42,113 nt of DNA, taken from the NCBI GenBank assembly GCA_031287575.1, contig JAITSV010000012.1, positions 1 through 42,113 on the forward strand, written 5' to 3'. The position numbers and the translations under genes are program-made. How positions within the stretch are numbered: the first letter of the stretch is position 1; each line of letters begins with the position of its first letter. Shown one piece after another: positions 1 to 9,300 of this stretch. Source of the DNA: Desulfovibrio sp. GTDB taxonomy: Bacteria; Desulfobacterota; Desulfovibrionia; Desulfovibrionales; Desulfovibrionaceae. A model generated the notes under the pieces. It had not been told where the DNA came from. It worked only from the letters and a program-made list of their open reading frames with translations, and ran no database searches.

Positions 1-155
1 ACTTTGAAAAGTACCCTCCCCTTCCCCGGACCCCATCCCCTCCCTCAAACTTTCTGGTAGGGGTGGATGCAGACGGCGCAAGGCCGCAGACGGGCAGGCT
101 GGCGGCATGGCCGACAGCGGATGCCCGTTAAATTTCATCGCCAAGGAGCCCGGTC

Positions 156-1763
156 ATGCTGCACACGCCGCGCGCCCGCAGGGGCATGGTCGTCACCCCC
201 CACCACCTCGCCTCGCAGGCGGGGCTGGCCATCCTGCGCGAGGGCGGCAACGCCGTGGAGGCCGTGGTGGCGGCGGCCGCCACCCTGTGCGCCGTCTATC
301 CGCACATGACCGGTCTTGGCGGCGACGGCTTCTGGCTGATTCATGAACCCGGCGCGCCCGCGCCCGTGGGCATCGACGCCAGCGGACGCTCCGGCGCCTC
401 CGTGACCCCGGACCTGCTGCGCGCGTCGGGGCATACGCACCAAGTCCCCCGGCGCGGCCCGCTGGCCGCCATCACCGTGGCCGGAGCCGTATCCGGCTGG
501 GCGGCGGCGCTGGACCACGCCCGCGCCTGGGGTCCGGCCCTGCCCCTGCCCCGCCTGCTGGAAGAGGCGGAATGGCACGCCCGGCACGGCTTTGCCGTCA
601 CCGCCGGGCACCACGCGCTGGTGCGCGACAACATGGACGCGCTGGCCGCGCAGCCCGGCTTTGCCGCGCAGTTCCTGCCGGACGGCGTCTGCCCGCCGGA
701 AGGAAGCACCCTGCGCCTGCCCGCCCTGGCCGACACCCTGCACACGCTGGGCACGCACGGGCTGGACGACTTCTACCAGGGCCGGGTGGCCGCCGCCATG
801 GCCGCCGACCTTGCCGAGGCGGGCTCTCCCCTCACGGCGGCCGACCTCGCGGACCACCGGGCGTCGCTGGTGGCCCCGCTGTTCCTGCGCCTGCCGCAAG
901 GGCAGGTGTTCAACCTGCCCCCGCCGTCGCAGGGGGTGGCATCGCTGTGCATCCTCGGCATCTTCGAACGGCTGCGCGGCGCGGGCGCCGCCATCGAGCC
1001 CGACACCTTCGCCCATCTCCATGCACTCGTCGAGGCCACCAAGCGCGCCTTCCGGTTGCGCGACGGCCTGGTGGGCGACCCCGACCACGCGCCGTACCCC
1101 GCCGCGGACGCCCTGCGCCCCGACCGGCTGGACGCCCTTGCCCGCGACGTGGACCTGGCCCGCGTCCTGCCGTGGCCCGCGCCGCCCTCCGGCGGCGACA
1201 CGGTATGGCTGGGCGCCGTGGACGCACAGGGACGCGCCGTCAGCTGCATCCAGAGCATCTTCTTCGAATTCGGCTCCGGCGTGGTCCTGCCGCGCACCGG
1301 CATCACCTGGCAGAACCGGGGCTGCGGCTTTTCCCTCAAGGCGGGCGGCCCCGCCGCGCTGGCCCCCCGCCGCAAGCCGTTCCATACCCTGAACCCGGCC
1401 ATGGCCCTGCTGGCCGACGGCAGGGTCATGCCGTACGGCACCATGGGCGGCGAGGGCCAACCCCAGACCCAGGCCGCCGTGTTCACCCGCCACGTGGTCT
1501 TCGGCCAACCGCTGCAACGGGCCGTCAGCGCGCCGCGCTGGCTGCTGGGCCGAACCTGGGGAGACGATGCCGTATCCCTGCGGCTGGAGGGCCGCATCGC
1601 CCCGGATGTTGCCGATGGGCTGCGCGCCGCCGGGCACCCCGTGCGCATGGTGGGCGACTACGACCCGGTCATGGGCCATGCCGGGGCCATCGTGCGCCAT
1701 CCGGACGGCACGCTGGAAGGCGCGGCCGACCCGCGCGGCGACGGCTGCGTGGCCGCGTGGTGA
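156..1763 (+). CDS. gamma-glutamyltransferase family protein
   Basis: Encodes 535 residues of the gamma-glutamyltranspeptidase family, an N-terminal-nucleophile hydrolase that cleaves itself into two chains and acts on gamma-glutamyl compounds such as glutathione. The N-terminal motif GLAILREGGNAVEA and the following GLGGDGFWL are family signatures. The likely autoprocessing nucleophile is Thr349 in GGDTVWLGAVD, aligned with the TTHYSVVD stretch of E. coli Ggt. It is followed by FGSGVVLPRTGI, LNPAMAL and GTMGGEGQPQTQ, all in the expected order for the small subunit. The start has AAGGAG 7 nt upstream (143-148). No signal peptide precedes the catalytic fold, so it is probably cytosolic, unlike periplasmic Ggt. 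The minus-strand neighbour converges on it with 3 bases between the stops. Substrate is unknown; other family members are acylases rather than true transpeptidases. Confidence 0.87.
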   Translation: MLHTPRARRGMVVTPHHLASQAGLAILREGGNAVEAVVAAAATLCAVYPHMTGLGGDGFWLIHEPGAPAPVGIDASGRSGASVTPDLLRASGHTHQVPRRGPLAAITVAGAVSGWAAALDHARAWGPALPLPRLLEEAEWHARHGFAVTAGHHALVRDNMDALAAQPGFAAQFLPDGVCPPEGSTLRLPALADTLHTLGTHGLDDFYQGRVAAAMAADLAEAGSPLTAADLADHRASLVAPLFLRLPQGQVFNLPPPSQGVASLCILGIFERLRGAGAAIEPDTFAHLHALVEATKRAFRLRDGLVGDPDHAPYPAADALRPDRLDALARDVDLARVLPWPAPPSGGDTVWLGAVDAQGRAVSCIQSIFFEFGSGVVLPRTGITWQNRGCGFSLKAGGPAALAPRRKPFHTLNPAMALLADGRVMPYGTMGGEGQPQTQAAVFTRHVVFGQPLQRAVSAPRWLLGRTWGDDAVSLRLEGRIAPDVADGLRAAGHPVRMVGDYDPVMGHAGAIVRHPDGTLEGAADPRGDGCVAAW

Positions 1764-1766
1764 TGC

Positions 1767-2309
1767 TCAAGCCACCCCAAGGCTCTCGCACACGTTGACC
1801 ACCAGTTGCTCCGGCGTTCTTCCGTCCGGCAGCAAAAAGTGCAGCACGCCCATGCACAGGGTTTCCAGTTCCAGCGCCTCGCGGCAGAACTTTTCGCCCG
1901 CCTCGCCGGAAAGGCCCAGCTCCGCGGCCAGCCGCACCGGGTTGGTCATCATGTAGAACACCCGCGCCCCGTCGCGCAGGCAGGCCCGCAGGTGTTCGTC
2001 GCGCACCGCGGAAACCGGGGCCGCCAGCACCAGCCCGGTGCGGCAGCACAGTTCCGTCACCACCTCGGGCGCGGCATCGTCATCCGGCGTGGCCGCCTGC
2101 ATGCCGAAACGTTGCGCCACCAGTTCCGCCAGTTGCCGCCTGCCGCTGCCCGGCAGCCCCAGGATCACGATGCGCTCCGCCGCCGGGTTGAAGGGGGGCC
2201 TGCGCCCCGCGCGCGACACGGTCATGGTGGCGTCGGCATCGCCCACGTCCTGCCTGCGCATGACGAACCCGGAGGTATCGAACCTGTCCTTTCCCGCGCT
2301 TCCGCTCAT
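1767..2309 (-). CDS. P-loop-like small protein, shikimate-kinase-like fold suggested
   Basis: Encodes 180 residues. After a polar N-terminus of about 45 residues comes a strand-loop-helix reading [16 protein letters not shown] (residues 47-62), which looks like the Walker A region of shikimate/nucleoside kinases. The invariant GK[ST] is replaced by G-R-R at 56-58, so normal nucleotide binding is doubtful. The rest ([16 protein letters not shown], then a helical C-terminus) fits a small alpha/beta kinase-like domain, but no substrate motif is clear. The start has AGGAG 6 nt upstream on the minus strand. It lies divergently from the chemoreceptor gene. Function is not assigned; it may be a degenerate kinase paralogue kept for a regulatory or structural role. 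Confidence 0.75.
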   Translation of the reverse strand: MSGSAGKDRFDTSGFVMRRQDVGDADATMTVSRAGRRPPFNPAAERIVILGLPGSGRRQLAELVAQRFGMQAATPDDDAAPEVVTELCCRTGLVLAAPVSAVRDEHLRACLRDGARVFYMMTNPVRLAAELGLSGEAGEKFCREALELETLCMGVLHFLLPDGRTPEQLVVNVCESLGVA

Positions 2310-2476
2310 TCCGCACTCCTATCAGCATGTATCATGTTGATTTCGACGCTTCTTTGATTAACACTATCCAACACTCACAGAGCCAGACACACTCGTTTCA
2401 CACCGGGGCCGCATTCCGTCCACGCGGCGTTCTTGCGTGGCAACGCCTTGCGGTCCCCATCAGCCTTGGGGGGATC

Positions 2477-4897
2477 ATGTTCCAGCGGATGCGTTTCAGC
2501 ACCAAATTCTACCTGGGCAGCGCCGCCATCGTGGCAAGCACCGTGGCCTTCATGGCCATCGTGCTCACCATCGTCGTGCGGGGCGACCTGGTGGACCTCG
2601 GGCAACTCAACCTGAAGTCCGCCACGGACAATCTTGTCTCCACCATCGAGATGCAGCATGCCATCACGCAGGAAAAGGTCACCTCCGACCTTGCGCTGTT
2701 CGAATCGCAACTGCTGGCCGATGGCCCGCTGATGGTGCGCAAGAACGACATGCAAAAGGTCGACGTGGTCAACCAGGTCAGCAGGCAGAAGGAAACGGTC
2801 GAAATGCCCGGCCTGTTCCAGTATTCCCTGCTGGGCCGCAAACCCATGCGCGACAACAACGAGGTGGTGGACCGCGTACAGCAGATGGCGGGCGGCGCCG
2901 CCACCCTGTTCCAGGTGCTGCCCGGCAAGCTGGTGCGCATTGCCACCAACGTGCGCACGACGGACGGCCAGCGCGCCGTAGGCACCTACATCCCGGAAGA
3001 CAGCCCCGTCTACAAGGCGGTCATGGGGGGCCAGACCTACACGGGCCGCGCCTTCGTGGTGAACGACTGGTACATCACCGCCTACAAGCCGGTGCGCGAC
3101 GAAGACGGCGCCATCATCGCCGTGGTCTTCGTGGGGCGCCCCATCCGCACGCCGCAGCTCGCCGAAATGATGGACAAGATTCGCGTTGCAGGTGCGGGCT
3201 ACGCCTTTGTCTACGATGCCTCGGGCATGATTCTCCACCATCCCACGCTGCGCGGCAAGACGCTTGAGGAGGCAGGCATCGCCACCTTCTTCAAGGACGT
3301 GAAGGAAGGCCCCGTGGAATACACCATGGACGGCGTGCCCCTGCGTGCCTACGTGCGCCATTTCGAGCCGTGGGACTGGCGGGTGGCCGTGCGCATGACC
3401 CGCTCGGAGATGGTGCACGGGCTGGACAGGCACCTCTTGCAGAACGCCGCCGTCATTGCCGTGGTGGCCCTGGGCGTGGCGCTGGTCTTCGTGTTCGGGC
3501 TGCTGCGCACCGTGTCGCGCCCGCTGGGCACCCTGCGCCGCTTCACGGCGGAAGTGGCCAAGGGCAACTACGACGCGGCCATCGACTACCTGGCCGACGA
3601 CGACATCGGCCGCACCATCGGCGGCGTGCGGGCCATGGTGGCCGAAATCAAGCACCGCCTGGGCTTTTCCAACGGCATCCTGCACGGCATGACCATGCCG
3701 AGCTACGTGGTGGATACCGATGGCCGCATCAGCTACGTGAACCAGGCCATGCTGGACCTGCTGGGGGTTTCCGGCACGCCGGACGAACACCTGGGCGCCG
3801 ACGTTGCCCTGTTCTTCTACGGCGAGGCCGGGCGCGACACCGTGGTGGGCCGCTGCATGCGCGAACGCCGGGCCATCCTGAACACGGAACTGACCCTGTC
3901 CCGCCGCACCGGCGGCACCGTGCACGCCCGCCTGGACACCGCGCCCCTGCTGGACCTGGACGGCAACCTCATCGGCGCGTTCTCCATCTTCGCCGACCTG
4001 ACGGACATCAAGGCCCACCAGCAGGAGATGGAAGACAAGAACACCCTCATCGGCGAAGTGGCCGTCGAGGCGGACCGCATCTCGCAGGTGGTGGCCGAGG
4101 CCGCCGCCGGGCTTGCCCGCCAGGTGGAACAGGCCGAGCGCGGGGCCGACGTGCAGAAGGCCCGTGCCGGTGAGGCCGCCAGCGCCATGGACCAGATGAA
4201 CGCATCGGTGGTCGAGGTGGCCCGCGCCGCCGACGAGGCCGCCGCCAGCGCCGACGAAGCCCGCGCCAAGGCCGAGGACGGCGCCTCCATCACCCGCGAG
4301 GCCGTGGCCGCCAGCACCGCCGTGGCCGCCGACGCCGAGGCCCTGCGCACCGACATGCGCGAACTGGGCACGCAGGTGGAGGGCATTGGCCGGATCATGG
4401 ACGTGATCTCCGACATCGCCGACCAGACCAACCTGCTGGCCCTGAACGCCGCCATCGAGGCGGCCCGCGCCGGGGACGCCGGACGGGGATTCGCCGTGGT
4501 GGCCGACGAGGTGCGCAAGCTGGCCGAAAAGACCATGGGCGCCACCCGCGAGGTGGGCGAGGCCGTCACGCGCATCCGCGCCGGGGCCACCCGCAACCTG
4601 GAGGCCACGGAAAACGCCGCCCGCAACGTGGGCCGGTCGGCCGAACTGGCAGGAGCGTCGGGTCAGACCTTGCAGCACATCGTCACCATTGCCGTGACCA
4701 CCGCCGACCGGGTGCGGGCCATCGCCACCGCCGCCGCGCAGCAGTCCGCCGCCAGCGAGGAGATCAGCCGGGCCACCGGCGAGGTGGACCGCATCTCCGG
4801 CGAGACCGTGGACGCCATGCGCGAAGCCGCCCGGGCCGTGGCCGCGCTGGCGGAGCAGGCGGAGGCGTTGCGCGTTGTCATGGCCCGCATGCGCTGA
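2477..4897 (+). CDS. methyl-accepting chemotaxis protein with Cache, HAMP and PAS domains
   Basis: Encodes 806 residues from the chosen start. TM1 is about residues 10-35. A periplasmic Cache-type sensor follows (about 36-315; the segment [20 protein letters not shown] is typical), then TM2 (about 322-345) and HAMP starting at [14 protein letters not shown] domain covers about 395-505 ([20 protein letters not shown]), and the cytoplasmic signalling domain runs to the end. The receptor tip reads [20 protein letters not shown] followed by [18 protein letters not shown], the CheA/CheW-binding hairpin. No C-terminal NWETF-like CheR tether is present. The reading frame is open back to 2327, but ATG 2477 places the membrane helix at the N-terminus and has a G-rich Shine-Dalgarno (GGGGGGATC). 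The AT-richer stretch 2321-2375 is the likely divergent promoter region. The ligand cannot be read from sequence. Confidence 0.93.
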   Translation: MFQRMRFSTKFYLGSAAIVASTVAFMAIVLTIVVRGDLVDLGQLNLKSATDNLVSTIEMQHAITQEKVTSDLALFESQLLADGPLMVRKNDMQKVDVVNQVSRQKETVEMPGLFQYSLLGRKPMRDNNEVVDRVQQMAGGAATLFQVLPGKLVRIATNVRTTDGQRAVGTYIPEDSPVYKAVMGGQTYTGRAFVVNDWYITAYKPVRDEDGAIIAVVFVGRPIRTPQLAEMMDKIRVAGAGYAFVYDASGMILHHPTLRGKTLEEAGIATFFKDVKEGPVEYTMDGVPLRAYVRHFEPWDWRVAVRMTRSEMVHGLDRHLLQNAAVIAVVALGVALVFVFGLLRTVSRPLGTLRRFTAEVAKGNYDAAIDYLADDDIGRTIGGVRAMVAEIKHRLGFSNGILHGMTMPSYVVDTDGRISYVNQAMLDLLGVSGTPDEHLGADVALFFYGEAGRDTVVGRCMRERRAILNTELTLSRRTGGTVHARLDTAPLLDLDGNLIGAFSIFADLTDIKAHQQEMEDKNTLIGEVAVEADRISQVVAEAAAGLARQVEQAERGADVQKARAGEAASAMDQMNASVVEVARAADEAAASADEARAKAEDGASITREAVAASTAVAADAEALRTDMRELGTQVEGIGRIMDVISDIADQTNLLALNAAIEAARAGDAGRGFAVVADEVRKLAEKTMGATREVGEAVTRIRAGATRNLEATENAARNVGRSAELAGASGQTLQHIVTIAVTTADRVRAIATAAAQQSAASEEISRATGEVDRISGETVDAMREAARAVAALAEQAEALRVVMARMR

Positions 4898-4933
4898 CAA
4901 ACGGCGGGCCTTGGCCGCGACCACTGCGTCAAA

Positions 4934-4989
4934 CGGCCCCGGCGCTCGGGTCATGTACCAAAGAGTACACTCCCCTCGCGCCGGGGCCG
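4934..4989 (+). repeat. nested-hairpin intergenic element, copy A
   Basis: Outer arms 4934-4945 (CGGCCCCGGCGC) and 4978-4989 are perfectly complementary over 12 bp. They enclose a 32-nt core (4946-4977) that contains an inner hairpin TGTAC-CAAAGA-GTACA and ends in CTCCCCTC. The same core recurs at copy B with one substitution and in diverged form at copies C and D, each with unrelated but self-complementary arms. It lies 36 bases after the chemoreceptor stop codon, on the same strand. It is not a simple terminator, because no T-run follows. I do not recognise it as a named family. Confidence 0.8.
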
Positions 4990-5283
4990 CTTTCCTTGCG
5001 TGCCGGGCCAAATCCCGCCGTTTGCCGGGTATCGCCCCTGCACGAAATACTGGAACCTGCCTCGCTGCATCGCCGTTTTCCTTGTCCTCGGACAACATCG
5101 CTCCGCCTGCCGACCATGCCTGAAAACAGAGAAAGGGGGAAAGCTGCTTTCTCACTCTTTTCTTAAATGACAACCGCCCCGACAGGAACTTCCGGTCGGG
5201 GCGGTTTCATTTCTTCATTCTTTCCGGCAGCGTATCACTTCATGGTTTCCTGGCCGCGCGCAGCGAGCGGCGAGGGCAAGGAA
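4990..5283. other. gap between structured elements A and B
   Basis: Together with the elements, this belongs to a 492-base gene-free stretch (4898-5389) between the chemoreceptor and the convergent nitroreductase. Short reading frames here contain the element sequence itself and show no family resemblance, so I call no gene. The stretch holds a strong hairpin terminator at 5172-5206 and a purine-rich stretch with a weak hairpin just before it (about 5126-5150). Confidence 0.5.
5172..5206 (+). terminator. intrinsic terminator, probably serving both converging genes
   Basis: AACCGCCCCGAC (5172-5183) pairs perfectly with 5195-5206 around an 11-nt loop. On the plus strand it is followed by a T-rich stretch (TTCATTTCTTC). 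It sits about 275 bases after the chemoreceptor stop, leaving a long 3' untranslated region that would include element A. Reading on the minus strand, the following bases are less T-rich. Confidence 0.7.
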
Positions 5284-5343
5284 GATGTTGTTTCCGCGAG
5301 GGGAGTGTACTCTTTGGTACATGACCTGAGCGGAAACAATATC
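5284..5343 (-). repeat. nested-hairpin intergenic element, copy B
   Basis: On the minus strand the core 5298-5329 matches copy A at 31 of 32 positions. The arms are completely different: TTGTTTCCGC (5288-5297) against GCGGAAACAA (5330-5339), a perfect 10-bp pairing. It extends by GAT/ATC beyond one mismatched position to 5284 and 5343. It lies 46 bases beyond the stop codon of the minus-strand nitroreductase, in the same sense as that gene, mirroring copy A's place after the chemoreceptor gene. Confidence 0.8.
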
Positions 5344-5389
5344 TGACGCCGCAATCGCCCACGATCCGCGCGGCCAGACCGCGCGGGGG

Positions 5390-6214
5390 CTATTTCCAGA
5401 TGACGGGGAGAGGCTTCCGCCACGGAATCCTGCGGTACCGATACTTCGCATACCCCAGCATCTGCGCGCCCTGCACCCGGTCGTCGTCGCCCAGGCCCAG
5501 CAGTTCGCGCAGGGGCGCGTAAGCGTTGGCCGCGTAGGTGAAGTAACCGCCCCAGCAGGCACCCACGCCGTGGGCATGGGCGGCCAGTTCCAGGTAGGTG
5601 AGGGCAATGGCCGAATCCACGGCGGGCCAGGTGTCGGTGCCGTTGCAGCAGGCCACGGCGATGTGCGGCGCGCCGCGCAGCACGAGGTCAAGGCCCTTGC
5701 GCGACCCGGCGATCAGCCCGGCCACGTTGTGGCGCTTGGCGGTTTCCGGGTCGTGTTCGCGCAGGTAGAGCATCCAGTCGATGATCATCGCGGCGATTTC
5801 ACGGGTGCGGGCGGGGTCTTCCACCATCACCCAGCGCACCGGCTGGCGGTGGCTGGCCGTGGGTGCCCAGCGCACGGTATCCATGATCCGGGCCAGCACG
5901 TCGTGTTCCACCGGCTGCGCCTTGAACGTACGGATGGAGCGGCGCCCGCGCAGGAACTGTTCCGCCGCGTCGGCCTCGATGGCCAGTTCGCGGCGGACCG
6001 GGGTAAATTCGTCGAAGGGCATGCCCTCAAGACGCACCGCCCCGCTCGGACAGACGGCCACGCAATGGCCGCAGCGGATGCAGGCATCCTCGGCGCCCTG
6101 GCGCATCTTGGCCACGCCCGTTTCCTTGTCGGCGATCAGGATGCGGATGGGGCATTCGTCGATACAGATGTTGTCGCGCTTGCATTTCTGCGCGTCCACT
6201 TCGAAAAACGGCAT
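5390..6214 (-). CDS. nitroreductase family protein with N-terminal ferredoxin domain
   Basis: Encodes 274 residues. Residues 1-60 are a two-cluster ferredoxin domain. The second cluster is canonical (Cys45, 48, 51, then Cys55-Pro). The first has Cys11, Asp14, Cys17 and Cys21-Pro, so Asp replaces the usual second cysteine. Residues from about 85 form an FMN-binding nitroreductase domain, starting with RRSIRTFKAQPV and followed by RWAPTASHRQPVRWVMVED; GVGACWGGYF lies toward the end. Such fusions are common in anaerobes and probably pass electrons from ferredoxin-type donors to FMN and a small oxidised substrate. The start has GGAGG upstream (RBS on the minus strand near 6222). The gene is alone between the element-rich gap and a divergent lipoprotein gene. 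The substrate is unknown. Confidence 0.9.
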   Translation of the reverse strand: MPFFEVDAQKCKRDNICIDECPIRILIADKETGVAKMRQGAEDACIRCGHCVAVCPSGAVRLEGMPFDEFTPVRRELAIEADAAEQFLRGRRSIRTFKAQPVEHDVLARIMDTVRWAPTASHRQPVRWVMVEDPARTREIAAMIIDWMLYLREHDPETAKRHNVAGLIAGSRKGLDLVLRGAPHIAVACCNGTDTWPAVDSAIALTYLELAAHAHGVGACWGGYFTYAANAYAPLRELLGLGDDDRVQGAQMLGYAKYRYRRIPWRKPLPVIWK

Positions 6215-6321
6215 GAAAGTCCTCCCTGTACTCCGTGACCCGAATGGCCACAGGTGCCGGTTTGCCCCGCTTCACGCCGCGTGTAAAGTGAAAATGGCGT
6301 GGCTTGGCCGCAATACCGCCT

Positions 6322-6350
6322 TTGACAGCCCCCCCTGACCTCTGTAATGT
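6322..6350 (+). promoter_or_regulatory. sigma70-like promoter for the GH13-like lipoprotein gene
   Basis: A perfect -35 TTGACA (6322-6327) is followed by a 17-nt spacer and TAATGT (6345-6350), which keeps the key T, A and T positions. Transcription would begin near 6357, just ahead of the AAAGGAG Shine-Dalgarno at about 6360. This supports ATG 6373 as start and argues against the in-frame ATG at 6304. Confidence 0.5.
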
Positions 6351-6372
6351 CGGCATGATAAAGGAGACTCGC

Positions 6373-9300
6373 ATGCCGAACCGCGCCGTGCTCCGCACCA
6401 TTGCCCTCATGCTCCGCAGTCTGCCCGCATTCCGCCCGCAATCCCGTCCGCGATCCCACCTAGCGCGCGCCGCAGCCGCGCCCCCCCGTTCGGCCATGCT
6501 GACCGTCCCCCCAGTCATGAGCCTGACCCTGCACCTTGCCCTGGGTCTGGCCCTGTGTCTGGCCCTGAGCCTGCTCCTGACCGGGTGCGGTGCCCCCCAG
6601 GCCAAGCAAAAGTCGCTGCTGCTGCCGCAGGGCCCCTCCATCACCCGCGCGGACCCCGGCTACATGCAGTGGCTGGAAAAGCAGTCGCTGCTGGGCGCGG
6701 GTTCGGAACTTGCGCGCGTGGTCTCCGGCAGCCAGTTGGGCTGGCGCGCGCCCTCCCTGCCGCCCGACCCGGACAACCTGCTGCGCGCCGCCGATACCTG
6801 GCTGCTGGTGCACCCCATGGCGCTCATCGCCGACGGCACGCCCTCGGCCTTCGCCATCCTGGCCCAGCCACGAACGCAGGAACTGCTGCGCCGCACGGGC
6901 GCGCGCGGGCTGTACGTTGCCCCCTCCGGAGGCGCCGGGGCCATCTGGGCCTACGACCGCAGCGCCACCCTGACCGGCGACGACACCATCCAGCACGGCT
7001 TTTCCGAGGCGGCGGGCAGCGACGACGAATACCTGCGCCTGCGTCGCCTGACCGACAACAGCCGCATGCTGCTGGGCACCGACATCATTCCCGCCGCCAC
7101 CGGCATGGGACCGGACTTCTTTCTGGCGGCGCGCAACGTGCGCGAGTACCCCGGCGCCTACTGCATGGTGGAAATTCCGCGTGACCTGTGGCCCTACATG
7201 CCCGCCAGCGCGTCGGAATGGCAGGCCCGCCCGCTCACCCGCGCCCAGCATGACCTGCTGGCGGAAAAGGGGCTGCTGCCCGCGTCCCTCTCGCGCGACC
7301 TGCTGTCGTGGGCGCGGCCCGGCGGCTGGGCGGTCACCGGCGAGGTGCGCGGGGCCGACGGCACCCTGCGCCGCTGGGCCTACCGCCATGCCGGGCGCTA
7401 CGACATGCCCGTGCTGCACTGGGACGACCCATCCGCCGCCGCGCGGCGCATCCTGTCTTCCAGCATCATCCAGCAGATCGGCCTGCGCGGCATGGCCCTG
7501 ACCGGCTTCCGGGTGGAATCCCTGACCGGGCTGGACCCGCTGCCCCGCGCCGCCCATGGCAACCCGGACCATGCCCCGGCCCTGGAACCCGCGCCCACCG
7601 CCGCCCTGTCCCTGGGCCGCGAAACGCGCCGCTACGGCGGCTGGGCCTGGCAGCGCGACCGCCTGCCCCTGCCGCTGCTGGCCCGCACCCTGCACGAATC
7701 CGCAGACGTGGCCGAAGATACCGTCACCAGCCCCGCCGCCGAGCACGCCCTGCTGACCGGCGATGCGCGCCCCCTGCGCGCCCTGCTGGACGACGCCCTG
7801 CGCCTTGGCATCGACATGCGTCGCCTGGTGCATGCCACCCCCGGCCCGGACGGCGTGGACTACGCCCTGCCCCAACTGGCCCCCGGCATGCTGCCACCCG
7901 GAGCAGCGGCGGGCGATGCCGCCCTGGCGGACGACATGCGCGCGGCCATGCGCTCGCGCGCGTCCCTGTGGGCGTCCACCATGCCGCTGGGCGGCGCGGG
8001 AGACGTGCTGCCCGTCACCGGCGCGGGGCTTGCCGCGCTGGGCGCGGGCTTCAGCCATGCCGACGCGGCCAGGGCCGACGCCCGCGAAACCATCCGCCAG
8101 GGGCATCTGGCCCTGGTCTTCTTCAAGGCCATGCAACCGGGCCTGCTGGTGCTGCACGGGCAGGACCTGGCAGGCGCCCTGCCGCTGGACTGGCACGTCA
8201 TGGCCGATTCCGAGGACCGCTGGGACCCGGCGCTGGCCCCGCGCGGCGCGTACGCCCTGTACCGCACCGCCCGCACCACCGTGCTGACCAAACAGGGCAT
8301 GCCCCGCGCCCCGGTGGCCTACCCCACGCCCGACGAACAACTGAACGACCCGCATTCGTTCCTCAACGGGGTGCACGCCATCACCGCCATGCGCGAACGC
8401 ACCGGCATCGCCGCCGGGCGCGTGGCCGCGCGCCTGCGCACGCAGGGACGGGGCTGCATCGCCCTGGCCATGGAACTGCCCGGCGGGCGCGGCATGGTGG
8501 TTGCCGTCACCAACTTCGGGCGCGAGGCCGTGACCGAACGCCTGGACATGGCCGCCACGCCCAGGCTTCTGGAACTGTTCGGCGCGGGCAACGCCGCCGT
8601 GGACCTGGAGGAAGGCACCCCACTGCCGCTGGAAGGGGGCCGCATGGTGCTGCACCTTGGCCCGTGGGAAACCCGCGCCGTCCTTGTGGGGCGCGACGCC
8701 AAATCCATTGGCGCGGCAACGGCGGCGGAGCAGCCCAAGGGGCCGTTCGTGCCCGCGCGCGACGCCACGCCCATGCCCGTGGCCGCGCCCCCCGCACCGG
8801 TCAAACCGGCGGTGGTGCCCCCGGTACCGGCGCCGGTGCCGGATCTGACCATCCGCATCGCACCGCCCGCCGTGGCCGAAGGCGACACCGCACCCACAAC
8901 GCCACGGGACGCCGCCCCGGAAGGCCTGCCCGCAGAAACCGCGGGCACCGGCGGCGACACGGCGGCAACGCCCGGCGTGCCGCCCACCATGTTCCCTGAA
9001 ACGCAACCCGTCGCGCCGTCGGTGGACCTGGCCCCCACGCAGCAGGTTCCCCTGCCCCCGGCCACCGAACCGGCACGGATGGAGCCGGTGGTTCCCGCGC
9101 CTGCACCCGCCCCGGCGCCGGAACTCGCGCCCGCGTCCGTGCCCCCCACCGTGCCGCCCACCGTGCCGCCCACCGCGCCTCATGACACGGGCGGCGAAGT
9201 GCGCGCGCCGATCACGCCCCCGGAAATCCCGGCCCTGCCGGAACCGGTGGCTCCCCCCGTGCACCCCGCAACACCTGAAGTGACGGCCCCGGCAACGGAG

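Noticed and set aside
10..30. AAAGTACCCTCCCCT near the window start, resembling the 3' half of the nested-hairpin core
   Set aside because: The left half and both arms would lie outside or are absent, so pairing cannot be tested; it could be a cut-off fifth copy or chance.
2375..5173. Long minus-strand reading frame of about 930 codons opposite the chemoreceptor gene
   Set aside because: Shadow frame of a GC-rich gene; its translation is His/Gly/Ala-rich with no domain, while the plus strand encodes a complete chemoreceptor.
6460..9264. Long minus-strand reading frame opposite the lipoprotein gene
   Set aside because: Compositionally a mirror of the GC-rich plus-strand gene, with no family motif.
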